Shown: piece after piece, positions 7,031-14,016 of the stretch
Layout of the letters: the number at the start of each line of letters is the position of its first letter
How positions within the stretch are numbered: position 1 is the stretch's first letter
Assembly: GCA_028866155.1 (NCBI GenBank)
Contig: JAGWIT010000016.1
Location: forward strand, 1 to 18,628
Direction: 5' to 3'
Origin: Patescibacteria group bacterium
GTDB taxonomy: Bacteria; Patescibacteriota; Minisyncoccia; Phycocordibacterales; SBAW01
DNA: 18,628 nt
Translations under genes and position numbers: made by a program
The notes under the pieces: model-generated
What the model was told of the DNA's origin: nothing
The model's input: the letters and a program-made list of their open reading frames with translations, nothing else
Databases searched by the model: none

Positions 7031-7762
7031 ATGACTGAAATTATCACCGCAAAAAATCTTACGAAGTCATACGGCGGCCGAATGGCGGTTGACCACATCG
7101 ATTTGTCCGTCGAGACCGGAGAGTTTTATGGGTTCCTCGGGCCCAATGGCGCTGGAAAGACGACCACCATACGTATGCTCACGGGAATTTTGCAACCTGA
7201 CGAAGGTGTGGTGTCCGTTGGCGGACATGCTTCAGGCGACAAGCAGAAAATTGCCGAGCTGATTGGTGTTGTCCCCGAGGGGCGTGGTTTCTATGATTGG
7301 ATGACGGCATACGAATACTTGGATTTTTTTGCCGAGTTGTACGGGCTCGCAGGTGCCGAGAAAGAAAAGCGCATCGCAGACCTTCTCGAGAAAGTCGGGC
7401 TTACGAAGCGCAAAAACTCGCGCGTCGGTACCTACTCGCGGGGGATGAAGCAGCGCCTAGCGCTCGCACGGGCGCTTATCAACAGCCCGCGCATTCTTTT
7501 CCTCGACGAGCCAACCTTGGGCCTCGATCCGCAGGGTCAGGAGGATATCCAACGTCTGCTCAAAGATCTCAATAAGGAAGGGATTACCATTTTTCTTTCG
7601 TCGCACCTCCTGAACGAAGTATCAAACCTATGCTCACGGATTGTCATACTGCATGGCGGGCGCATCGTCGCGAACGGGACGCTCGCCGAATTACGCCTCA
7701 AGACCCATCTGCAGGACGCGACGCTTACGGACATTTTCCTCCATCTCACCCGATCACTATGA
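7031..7762 (+). CDS. ABC-2 type exporter ATPase subunit
   Basis: 243-residue ATP-binding subunit of the CcmA/COG1131 class. It has Walker A GPNGAGKT with Lys43, the signature YSRGMKQR (135-142), Walker B ILFLDEP (155-161) with catalytic Glu160, the D-loop LGLDP and His192 in LSSH. The Q-loop position reads VVPEGRG, with Glu in place of Gln, a variation also seen in other COG1131 ATPases. The ATG at 7031 gives the family's normal N-terminus; an upstream in-frame reading to 6992 is unlikely because it overlaps the previous gene. The stop overlaps the permease start as ATGA, indicating coupled translation of a two-subunit exporter. Confidence 0.95.
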   Translation: MTEIITAKNLTKSYGGRMAVDHIDLSVETGEFYGFLGPNGAGKTTTIRMLTGILQPDEGVVSVGGHASGDKQKIAELIGVVPEGRGFYDWMTAYEYLDFFAELYGLAGAEKEKRIADLLEKVGLTKRKNSRVGTYSRGMKQRLALARALINSPRILFLDEPTLGLDPQGQEDIQRLLKDLNKEGITIFLSSHLLNEVSNLCSRIVILHGGRIVANGTLAELRLKTHLQDATLTDIFLHLTRSL

Positions 7763-8535
7763 AGAAATCTCTCACCATCTGGAAAAAGGAACTGCGCGGC
7801 GAATTCTATACGTGGAAGAGCATGTTGTGGCTTGTCATCGCCTCGCTCACGTTCAGCTTAACGAGCTACTTGCTCCTCACAAACAAAGAACTCTCTCTGC
7901 TCGATCAAACGGAGTTGATGTGGCTTCTTTCGAAAGTCATTGTCGGTATCGCGTTCCTCGTAACCGCGCTTGATGCCGCATCCATCATTACCACCGAATT
8001 CGACAAAGACACCGCAGAAAACCTCTTTCTTTCGCCGATTTCTCTCGCTGATCTGATGATCGGCAAGTTTCTTGCAGTCCTCACGCTATGGGCCGCGATA
8101 TTCCTTGTGGCGATTCCGTACATCATCGTCGCCTCCGCCGGTTCCGGACTCACGCTGGCCTTTATGGGGCATGTCGCTCTTTTGGGCACGCTCGGCGTCA
8201 GTGCGTTTACCGTGCTCATCTTCGCGCTCTCGTTGCTGTTCCGAACAGGGAAAAACACCATTACCACGTCGCTTATCGCGCTTCTCGCGCTCGGCATCCC
8301 GGCGACGTTCGCCTCAACGCTTAAAAACGATCCTGTGTCACAATTGCTTGCGCACGTAAATCCAATGGACGCCATTTTCTCATCTCTCGATAATGTCTTG
8401 GTCGATTACCACACGTCCGTTCTCCAGAATTGGCAGTACATCGTAGCGGTTGTTGGGTTCCTAGCAGTATCGCTCGTCTTTTTGTACGTCAGTACGCGCA
8501 TCTTCGCAAAACAGGGCATCGTCAAAAACGATTGA
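7759..8535 (+). CDS. ABC-2 type exporter permease subunit
   Basis: 258-residue integral membrane protein with about six hydrophobic segments. These include MLWLVIASLTFSLTSYLLL (near 23-41), the pair around VIVGIAFLVTALDAASII, LIGKFLAVLTLWAAIFLVAI, the segments around HVALLGTLGVSAFTVLIFAL, TTSLIALLALGIPATFA, and a final helix near the C-terminus (YIVAVVGFLAVSLVFLYV). The motif FDKDTAENLFLSPISLADLMIGKF (quoted in part; key residues T, E and the LSPIS turn) is the cytoplasmic coupling loop of ABC-2 permeases such as NosY. It overlaps the ATPase by 4 bases and is followed after 4 bases by an exported protein. The substrate is unknown. Upstream in-frame starts lie inside the ATPase gene and were rejected. 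Confidence 0.9.
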   Translation: MKKSLTIWKKELRGEFYTWKSMLWLVIASLTFSLTSYLLLTNKELSLLDQTELMWLLSKVIVGIAFLVTALDAASIITTEFDKDTAENLFLSPISLADLMIGKFLAVLTLWAAIFLVAIPYIIVASAGSGLTLAFMGHVALLGTLGVSAFTVLIFALSLLFRTGKNTITTSLIALLALGIPATFASTLKNDPVSQLLAHVNPMDAIFSSLDNVLVDYHTSVLQNWQYIVAVVGFLAVSLVFLYVSTRIFAKQGIVKND

Positions 8536-8539
8536 TTTT

Positions 8540-9070
8540 ATGAAAACAAAACTTCTTATTCCAATCCTGATGTTCACCGCGCTCGCCTTTGTGGCCCATG
8601 CGCAAACAGTTACCGCACAGCCTCTCAATCTGCAAATCAGTTCCTCAAAAACGCTGAGCGGTACTGCCGGCGATTTTGTTGCCGTCACCGGGACCATAAC
8701 CAATACAAGTTCACAACAATTGCAGGGCGTCACGACCTATCTTTCGCTCTCCGACAATCAAACTCACAAGCCGGTCGACTTGGAGGATTGGAGCGCCGAA
8801 AAGGGTCTCTATGTGGGCACGATTGACGCGGGAGCGACTCTGCCGCTCAACTGGAAGATCCACTTCGTGACCGCCGGTGATTACTCACTGATAATCGTTG
8901 CCGAGACCATCGGGAATCCAACGCCGCAGGTAAGCGAAATCACGCAATTCCATGTCGCCCCAAAGAAAAACCTTAACCCGGCGCAAGTGCTCCCCGTGGC
9001 GCTCGGCGTTCCAATTCTGCTTGTGTTCGCGCTCTTCTTGCTCGCATACCGCCGTAAGGTCGACGAGTAG
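8540..9070 (+). CDS. Exported beta-sandwich protein with C-terminal membrane anchor (NEW3/CARDB-like)
   Basis: 176-residue type I membrane protein. It has a signal peptide (1-21, cleavage likely at AHA-Q), an external all-beta domain (about 28-134), a hydrophobic stretch (about 147-169, VLPVALGVPILLVFALFLLAY) and a short basic cytoplasmic tail RRKVDE. The domain shows the pattern AGDFVAVTGTITNTSSQQLQ, then a strand ending in a GDYSLIIVAET-like motif, which resembles NEW3/CARDB adhesion-like domains that often accompany ABC-2 exporters. It lies in the operon 4 bases after the permease. Inferred role: accessory or substrate-presenting component at the cell surface. Confidence 0.75.
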   Translation: MKTKLLIPILMFTALAFVAHAQTVTAQPLNLQISSSKTLSGTAGDFVAVTGTITNTSSQQLQGVTTYLSLSDNQTHKPVDLEDWSAEKGLYVGTIDAGATLPLNWKIHFVTAGDYSLIIVAETIGNPTPQVSEITQFHVAPKKNLNPAQVLPVALGVPILLVFALFLLAYRRKVDE

Positions 9071-9082
9071 GCGGGTCATGCC

Positions 9083-9823
9083 GTGGAAGAGAAATCTACA
9101 CTGTACTACGATGATCCGGGATTTTCGTATCCGGCATTTTGGCATGGACGGGAATACGAACACTTGGCGGAGCTTATGGCGCTCAGAACGCTACTTGGCG
9201 CGCGGCGATTCATGGCGGCAGTTGATATTGGCGGAGGATTTGGCCGTCTCGCAACATTTTTGTCCAACTATGCACGGGCAGTAACTCTCATCGAACCGTC
9301 AGGGGTGCAACGTTCGCTCGCGATGCGGCTTGCAGCAAGTAATATAAAGATTTTGAAGGGGTCCGCGTCACACACGGGCTTACCGGAAGCGTCCTGCGAC
9401 CTCGCCGTCATGGTGCGAGTCATGCATCATATCCCGAGCCCAAAAGAGAGTATCGCGGAGGTTCGACGAATATTGAAGCCCGGCGGCCTCTTCGTGCTCG
9501 AATTTGCAAACTCTCAACACGCCAAGTCGAGATTAAGGCGCGGCATGAAGCTCGAGCATGCGTCCTTTATGCCGGTAGAGGTAAATGGAACGAATGAGAA
9601 CGAAGTGCCATTTGTTAATCACCACCCGCAGGCGATGTACAGCACGCTTATCCATCAAGGATTCGTTATAGAGCAAATACTCTCTGTTTCCAACGTGCGT
9701 TCGCCGTTACTCAAACGCCTCCTGCCTTTGCGAATACTCGTGTGGATCGAGGCTTTGACCCAACGGTTGCTCTCGCATCTACACTTCGGTCCGAGTATTT
9801 TCGTCCTCACGCGTAAGCCATAA
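9083..9823 (+). CDS. Class I SAM-dependent methyltransferase (type 11)
   Basis: 246-residue methyltransferase. The SAM-binding motif I is VDIGGGFGRL (47-56), the acidic end of strand 2 is TLIEPSG, motif II lies around SCDLAVMVRVMHHIP, and motif III is RRILKPGGLFVLEFAN. This order is diagnostic of the UbiE/type 11 group, which methylates small molecules or lipid intermediates; the substrate cannot be told. The start is a GTG; the ATG five bases earlier is out of frame. The variable lid (about 145-190) is charged, with His-rich NHHPQ. It is the last gene of the exporter operon and is followed by response-regulator box 3. Confidence 0.88.
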   Translation: MEEKSTLYYDDPGFSYPAFWHGREYEHLAELMALRTLLGARRFMAAVDIGGGFGRLATFLSNYARAVTLIEPSGVQRSLAMRLAASNIKILKGSASHTGLPEASCDLAVMVRVMHHIPSPKESIAEVRRILKPGGLFVLEFANSQHAKSRLRRGMKLEHASFMPVEVNGTNENEVPFVNHHPQAMYSTLIHQGFVIEQILSVSNVRSPLLKRLLPLRILVWIEALTQRLLSHLHFGPSIFVLTRKP

Positions 9824-9830
9824 AGTGCCC

Positions 9831-9864
9831 CTTTACAGAATCTTTACAGTACATAATCCATGCT
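9831..9864 (+). promoter_or_regulatory. Tandem TTTACAG response-regulator box, copy 3
   Basis: CTTTACAG (9831-9838) is repeated exactly at 9842-9849, an 11-base period. At the 9-base gap seen in the other copies lies CATGCT (9859-9864); a better-looking CATAAT (9852-9857) lies closer. It precedes the two COG4705 genes by about 160 bases and probably drives them. Confidence 0.65.
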
Positions 9865-9870
9865 TGCGGG

Positions 9871-9888
9871 TGAGGATTTCAATCCTCA
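9871..9888 (+). other. Short hairpin near the predicted 5' end of the COG4705 transcript
   Basis: TGAGGATT (9871-9878) pairs with AATCCTCA (9881-9888), giving a compact stem-loop followed by TTTTCTC. If transcription starts about 7 bases after the box 3 -10, this hairpin is the very 5' end of the message and may stabilise it. Alternatively it is a weak terminator for the methyltransferase gene. Confidence 0.45.
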
Positions 9889-9929
9889 TTTTCTCGGGCC
9901 GCTTTTAGTACGTTTGTGGCGGTCAAAAA

Positions 9930-9973
9930 TGTAAGGCGGTGCATCGATCGACCCCTCGTTGCACCGCCTTACA
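9930..9973 (+). repeat. 14-base perfect inverted repeat in the COG4705 leader
   Basis: TGTAAGGCGGTGCA (9930-9943) and its exact reverse complement (9960-9973) flank a 16-base spacer that contains TCGATCGA. In RNA this would be a strong hairpin 36 bases before the ATG at 10009. It is not followed by a T-run, so it is more likely a leader structure, a protein-binding site or a small mobile palindrome than a terminator. Confidence 0.7.
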
Positions 9974-10008
9974 CTTATCCGCTGTATGTATTACCATAAA
10001 TCAAAACT

Positions 10009-11262
10009 ATGCCAGCAAATGCAATAACCACACAATCGTCAGATGCCTCGGGCGTCTCAAAATTGAAACAAGTTTTCAGCAAAGTGCCGGAAGTTACGCT
10101 TTTCTTTTGGATCATCAAGGTTCTGTGTACGACTGTTGGCGAGACTGCGGCTGACTTTCTGAACGTCAATCTCAATTTGGGGCTCACGATCACGTCCATC
10201 ATCATGGGCGTCCTTTTTATCGCATCGCTCGTTTGGCAATTCAAAACGAAGAAATATACCCCGCTCGTCTACTGGCTCACGGTGGCGCTCATCAGCGTGT
10301 TCGGCACGCTGGTGACGGACAACCTGAGCGACAATCTCCATGTCCCACTTGAGTACAGCACCGTTCTCTTCACAATACTACTCGCCATTACGTTCGCGGT
10401 TTGGTATGCGAAAGAGAAAACGCTCTCCATCCACTCCATATTCACGCCCCGCCGCGAGGCCTTTTACTGGCTCGCAATTCTCTTTACCTTTGCGCTCGGT
10501 ACCGCCGCAGGCGACCTTATGGCCGAGGCGCTCGGCCTCGGGTATCTCGTCACAGGGCTCATTGTTGCCGGGACGATAGCCGCCTTTGCTGTTGGGTGGC
10601 GTGCCGGACTCAATTCCGTTATCGCGTTCTGGTTCATTTACATCATGACGCGACCTTTGGGAGCTTCGCTTGGCGATCTGCTCTCGCAATCTTCCGCGCA
10701 TGGCGGTCTGGGCCTCGGACCCACGAACACGAGCATCATATTCGTAGCCGGCATCATTCTTACGGTCGCGTTCCTCGCCTTTACCCACAAGGACGTCATG
10801 CGCGATCCTGTCGCCGAAGAGCGAGTGGATGACCGGGAAGCGAAGCGCGAATTCTGGCAGCTTCCGGTCGTCATCGTGCTTCTCCTCACGCTCTCCATCG
10901 GTGGCTATTATTTCCGTCACCAGCAGCTTCTGAATGCAGCGGCAAGCGCGACGAACACGAGTACATCAGCAGGAGTCCAAGCGGGACCGCTCGGTGACTT
11001 ATCGTCGTTCAAAACCATTGCACAAGCCATACTTACATCGGTACAAGCTGGTGATTGGTCTGGTGCGAATAGCCATGTAAATGATCTCGAATATGCGTGG
11101 GACAACTCGCAAGCCCAACTCAAACCGATGAACGGAGCCGCGTGGACTCATATTGACGGGGCGCTTGATAAGGTGTTCCGCGAGGTACGGGCAGTGAGTC
11201 CGAATCAGCAGAGTGCCGAAGCTGCATTGCAATCTCTGCTCTCCATCCTCAACAATCCTTGA
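10009..11262 (+). CDS. COG4705-type polytopic membrane protein with C-terminal helical extension
   Basis: 417-residue membrane protein. The first ~260 residues carry the COG4705 pattern: VPEVTLFFWIIKVLCTTVGE with TAADF, WLTVALISVFGTLVTD, EKTLSIHSIFTPRREAFYWL, FALGTAAGDLMAEALGLGY and MTRPLGASLGDLL. These motifs sit in about eight membrane segments, with conserved acidic and Thr residues inside the helices that suggest ion or metal handling; function is unknown. An additional helix (VVIVLLLTLSIGGYYF) leads to a ~105-residue external tail with a Ser/Thr linker and a helical domain (VQAGDWSGANSHVNDLEYAW) that resembles DUF4363-like sensor domains, a tentative comparison. The next gene is a paralogue lacking this tail. 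Response-regulator box 3 and two leader hairpins lie upstream. Confidence 0.83.
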   Translation: MPANAITTQSSDASGVSKLKQVFSKVPEVTLFFWIIKVLCTTVGETAADFLNVNLNLGLTITSIIMGVLFIASLVWQFKTKKYTPLVYWLTVALISVFGTLVTDNLSDNLHVPLEYSTVLFTILLAITFAVWYAKEKTLSIHSIFTPRREAFYWLAILFTFALGTAAGDLMAEALGLGYLVTGLIVAGTIAAFAVGWRAGLNSVIAFWFIYIMTRPLGASLGDLLSQSSAHGGLGLGPTNTSIIFVAGIILTVAFLAFTHKDVMRDPVAEERVDDREAKREFWQLPVVIVLLLTLSIGGYYFRHQQLLNAAASATNTSTSAGVQAGPLGDLSSFKTIAQAILTSVQAGDWSGANSHVNDLEYAWDNSQAQLKPMNGAAWTHIDGALDKVFREVRAVSPNQQSAEAALQSLLSILNNP

Positions 11263-11281
11263 TTGGGTTATCATCCTCCAT

Positions 11282-12073
11282 ATGCAATTGAAGTATTTGG
11301 CACGAAAGGTGCCTCAAATAACTGTATTCTTTTGGATCGTCAAACTTCTCACGACCGCGCTCGGAGAAAGCACGTCGGACTTCCTCGTCTTTAGCATCAA
11401 CCCGTATGTTGCGGTCGCCATCGGGGCGCTAGCCTTTGGCGCAGCGATCGCGCTCCAGTTTTGGTGGACGAAGTATAACGCGTGGGTCTACTGGCTTGCG
11501 GTTACGATGGTCGCGATTTTCGGCACCATGGGAGCCGACGTGCTGCACATTGTCATCGGTGTTCCGTATCTCTATTCGACCATCTTCTTCGCCGTATCGC
11601 TCGTCATCGTCTTCACCCTTTGGTACGTGGTCGAAAAAACGCTCTCGATCCACAGCATTAATACGCCTCGGCGCGAGGTGTTCTATTGGCTCACGGTTAT
11701 GACGACCTTCGCGCTCGGCACGGCGGCCGGCGACATGACCGCATTCACGCTCAATCTCGGCTTTTTCTCATCAGCGCTACTCTTCGCGGCCCTCATCGCG
11801 GCCGTTGCAATTTTGCATTACGCGGCAAAAGGATGGTTTGCAGAGCATCACGAACACCTCTCGCGCAACGCCGTGCTCGCATTCTGGCTTGCCTATATCC
11901 TCACGCGTCCCTTGGGAGCCTCGTTCGCTGATTGGTTCGGCAAAGCTCCAAGTGTGACCGGCCTCGGATTCGGCGATGGAGTAGTTAGTTTGGTCCTAAC
12001 GATGCTTCTTGTCGGGTTTGTCTGGTATCTATCGGTTACGCGTGTAGATGTTGACAGAACACACGTCGAGTAA
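11282..12073 (+). CDS. COG4705-type polytopic membrane protein, second copy
   Basis: 263-residue paralogue of the preceding gene. It has the same blocks: VPQITVFFWIVKLLTTALGE, WLAVTMVAIFGTMGADV, EKTLSIHSINTPRREVFYWL, FALGTAAGDMTAFTLNLGF and LTRPLGASFADWFG. It ends soon after the last membrane helix and lacks the external tail. It starts 19 bases after the first copy, at the ATG of CATATG; an in-frame extension back to 11213 would overlap the previous gene and is not needed. The two copies are diverged in DNA, so the duplication is old or the pair was inherited as such. They may form a heteromeric complex. Confidence 0.85.
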   Translation: MQLKYLARKVPQITVFFWIVKLLTTALGESTSDFLVFSINPYVAVAIGALAFGAAIALQFWWTKYNAWVYWLAVTMVAIFGTMGADVLHIVIGVPYLYSTIFFAVSLVIVFTLWYVVEKTLSIHSINTPRREVFYWLTVMTTFALGTAAGDMTAFTLNLGFFSSALLFAALIAAVAILHYAAKGWFAEHHEHLSRNAVLAFWLAYILTRPLGASFADWFGKAPSVTGLGFGDGVVSLVLTMLLVGFVWYLSVTRVDVDRTHVE

Positions 12074-12106
12074 CGATCTCATTGAAACTGTGGTTATATT
12101 GAGCAC

Positions 12107-12397
12107 ATGGGTGTTTTAAAGCTCAAAGCCTTCTGGGTTATCATCGCGTGTCTTGTGCTTGCGGGCGGCGTTTTTGCGTTTTACCAATGGAACTATCTAC
12201 GCGTAGCCCACAGCACGTTTGAAAATTACTATGCATTTCGCGGTTGTCAGACGCTTGTTGACCGCACCGATACCTATGGCGACTGCAAACTCGCCGATGG
12301 TTCAACTATCAAGATAGTGAGGTATAACGACAAATGGTACCTCGACGGAGATTTGCCGTGGGCCTGTATCACTAAAACCTTCTGCGTAGGAATATAA
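12107..12397 (+). CDS. Small membrane-anchored protein with four external cysteines
   Basis: 96-residue protein with one N-terminal membrane segment (about 9-27) and a 68-residue outer domain containing Cys47, Cys60, Cys87 and Cys93. The even number outside the membrane suggests two disulfides. The outer part starts with a helix (RVAHSTFENYYAFRGC) and continues with strand-like segments (GDCKLADGSTIKIVRYNDKWYLDGD). A -10-like TTATAT at 12094-12099 lies just before the ATG, so it may be transcribed nearly leaderless. No family is recognised. It is followed after 2 bases by another small membrane protein. Confidence 0.65.
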   Translation: MGVLKLKAFWVIIACLVLAGGVFAFYQWNYLRVAHSTFENYYAFRGCQTLVDRTDTYGDCKLADGSTIKIVRYNDKWYLDGDLPWACITKTFCVGI

Positions 12398-12399
12398 CT

Positions 12400-12687
12400 A
12401 TGTTTGGCATACTCAAGCATCCGAGCGCGTGGGTACCATTGGTACTGACGGCCGCGATGTTTGTTGTGCTTTATTTATCGCTCACGGGTGTTATACCGCC
12501 TGACGCCACAGGAGACGAGGGCGCTGCGGCACACCTGTTCCAGATTTGGTTTGTGCTCGAAGTCCTGTTAATTTCTTTCTTTGCGTTCAAATGGCTGCGT
12601 CGGTCAAAGGACGCGCTCTTAATTCTTGTTCTCCAACTGTGCGGAGTATTTGCTATGTGCTTTCCGGTTTGGTATCTGCACCTCTAA
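12400..12687 (+). CDS. Small three-helix membrane protein
   Basis: 95-residue protein with three hydrophobic segments: about 11-30 (WVPLVLTAAMFVVLYLSLTG), 46-65 (FQIWFVLEVLLISFFAFKWL) and 72-93 (LLILVLQLCGVFAMCFPVWY). A short acidic loop (DATGDEGAA) and a basic loop (RRSKD) set the topology. It is 2 bases after the cysteine-rich gene and faces the XRE gene tail to tail with 25 bases between them. No family is recognised. Confidence 0.65.
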   Translation: MFGILKHPSAWVPLVLTAAMFVVLYLSLTGVIPPDATGDEGAAAHLFQIWFVLEVLLISFFAFKWLRRSKDALLILVLQLCGVFAMCFPVWYLHL

Positions 12688-12712
12688 TTCGGTCGCCTTT
12701 CCCGCATCGCCA

Positions 12713-12931
12713 TCACAGGAAGTAGTTCATGCTCTTCCCGTAGAGTTTTGCCAAACGATTTAGCCAGATCGCTTCCACACGCAACTCACCAAGCTCTATC
12801 TTCGATACCCAGGATTGGGAGCATCCAAGCTTCTTCGCAACCTCCCCTTGAGTCAGGTTTGCGTCGAGGCGGGCCTTTTTGAGACGCTTTACGAAATCGG
12901 CTCTTTCGTTGGTATGAATTGATTTCTTCAT
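12713..12931 (-). CDS. XRE-family helix-turn-helix regulator
   Basis: 72-residue protein that is almost entirely one Cro/CI-type helix-turn-helix domain. FVKRLKKARLDANLTQGEVA leads into KKLGCSQSWVSKIELGELRV, which contains the recognition helix, and the chain ends LAKLYGKSMNYFL. There is no effector domain, so it is a minimal repressor of the kind found in phages, plasmids and toxin-antitoxin loci. It is divergent from the tethered surface protein, and the gap between them holds two tandem TATTCC-N5-GGRATA sites, the likely operator for both directions. Confidence 0.9.
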   Translation of the reverse strand: MKKSIHTNERADFVKRLKKARLDANLTQGEVAKKLGCSQSWVSKIELGELRVEAIWLNRLAKLYGKSMNYFL

Positions 12932-12944
12932 ACCTATAAGCCTC

Positions 12945-12976
12945 TATTCCGTATTGGGATATTCCAAAATGGAATA
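12945..12976. promoter_or_regulatory. Tandem palindromic operator between XRE gene and surface-protein gene
   Basis: TATTCC (12960-12965) and GGAATA (12971-12976) form a perfect 6-base inverted repeat around AAAAT. Immediately before it, TATTCC (12945-12950) and GGGATA (12956-12961) repeat the design with one mismatch around GTATT. Dyad symmetry with a 5-base spacer fits a dimeric XRE repressor. A -10-like TATGCT (12979-12984) for the rightward gene lies next to the second site, so binding would block it. Confidence 0.6.
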
Positions 12977-13016
12977 AATATGCTAGGCTACGAATGTCCC
13001 CTGAAGGCAAGCTGTT

Positions 13017-13067
13017 GGTAACTCCCTTCGCGGGGATCAAAAAGTGCGATAGGGAGGGGTGGTTACC
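13017..13067 (+). other. Foldable 5' leader of the tethered surface-protein gene
   Basis: GGTAAC (13017-13022) can pair with GTTACC (13062-13067), and TCCCT (13023-13027) with AGGGA (13051-13055), giving an 11-base-pair interrupted hairpin just 19 bases before the ATG at 13087. It does not match any riboswitch class I know. It could limit ribosome access. Confidence 0.4.
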
Positions 13068-13086
13068 AGTCAATTTGAGAAACGAT

Positions 13087-14016
13087 ATGGAAGAAAAGGA
13101 AGCCCCAAAGAAGAAGTTTTATACCCGCTGGTGGTTCTGGGCGATCGTTGTGGTCGTCGTTTTAATAGTCATCGGTTCCTCCGGCTCTAGCTCTTCTGGT
13201 ACGCCGTCATACCAGTCGAGCCAGGGCATTTGCGACACGGATCCGCAGGCGCTCTCCAAAGAGGCGTTCGTGCCGAACTACAAACAGCTCGACAAGGACC
13301 CGTCGGCGTCGCAGGGCACCATCGCTACCTTCACTGGGCAGATCGTGCAGATTCAGCAAAGCGGCGACGAAGGCATCATGCGTCTCTCGGTCACCAAAGA
13401 GTCGTACGGCTGGAGTTCAAGCGACATTGTGTACGTCACGTACCACAAGGCGACGACTGCCGTCGAGGGAGACGTGGTATCAGTAACCGGCATGCTGACC
13501 GGCACCGAGACGTATACCTCTCAAGCGAACTTCCAAATCACGATACCGAGTATCGATGTTTGTATGGTTGATACGAAGCCCGCACCTCCGGCTCAAACGG
13601 CAACGCCGAAGCCCAAGGCGACAACACCGACCCCAGCCCCTTCTACGTCTCAATCTTCAACCCCAGCCCCGGTCGCACAAACCCCGCCGCCCGTGCCCGC
13701 GTCCTGGCATACCGTTGCCACGTTCAGCGGCTCCGGCAACAAGAACACCGACACGTTCACGATCAAAGGTTCGCAGTGGAGGATACAGTGGAGCGCGACC
13801 GCCGACTCAAGCGACTCTTTCTGCTCTCAAAATGGCTGCACCTTCTCGGCGCAGATTGTGAAGCCGGGCGATAATTTTCCGACCGACTACGTCCAATCGA
13901 GCGTCTACACAACCAAGAGCGACAGCAGCAACTTCTACACGACCGGCACGTTCTATCTCAAGCTCAACACGTACCTCATCAACTCCTGGACCGTGACCGT
14001 CGAGGACTACTACTGA
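13087..14016 (+). CDS. Membrane-tethered surface protein with OB-like and beta-sandwich domains
   Basis: 309-residue protein. A lysine-rich N-terminus (MEEKEAPKKKFYTRWW) precedes a membrane anchor (about 15-31) and a Gly/Ser spacer. The first outer domain (about 50-160, from YKQLDKDPSASQGTIATFTG through DIVYVTYHK, EGDVVSVTGML and FQITIPSIDV) has the pattern of small OB-fold domains seen in Gram-positive exported proteins. A Pro/Thr/Ser/Ala-rich linker (about 163-205) follows, encoded with a repeated ACCCCAGCCCC. The C-terminal beta domain (about 207-309) includes GSQWRIQWSATADSS and ends WTVTVEDYY. An in-frame ATG at 12994 would add 31 residues with no recognisable feature, so the later ATG after GAGAAACGAT is preferred. 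It converges with terL, the stops overlapping by 7 bases. Inferred cell-surface or mobile-element moron protein. Confidence 0.72.
   Translation: MEEKEAPKKKFYTRWWFWAIVVVVVLIVIGSSGSSSSGTPSYQSSQGICDTDPQALSKEAFVPNYKQLDKDPSASQGTIATFTGQIVQIQQSGDEGIMRLSVTKESYGWSSSDIVYVTYHKATTAVEGDVVSVTGMLTGTETYTSQANFQITIPSIDVCMVDTKPAPPAQTATPKPKATTPTPAPSTSQSSTPAPVAQTPPPVPASWHTVATFSGSGNKNTDTFTIKGSQWRIQWSATADSSDSFCSQNGCTFSAQIVKPGDNFPTDYVQSSVYTTKSDSSNFYTTGTFYLKLNTYLINSWTVTVEDYY

Noticed and set aside
9939..10244. Short open frames on both strands over the COG4705 leader and start
   Set aside because: They overlap the strong inverted repeat and the real gene, with no family resemblance or consistent start signal.
13615..13690. 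Repeated ACCCCAGCCCC as a DNA repeat element
   Set aside because: It encodes the Pro/Thr/Ala linker of the surface protein and is explained by low-complexity coding sequence.
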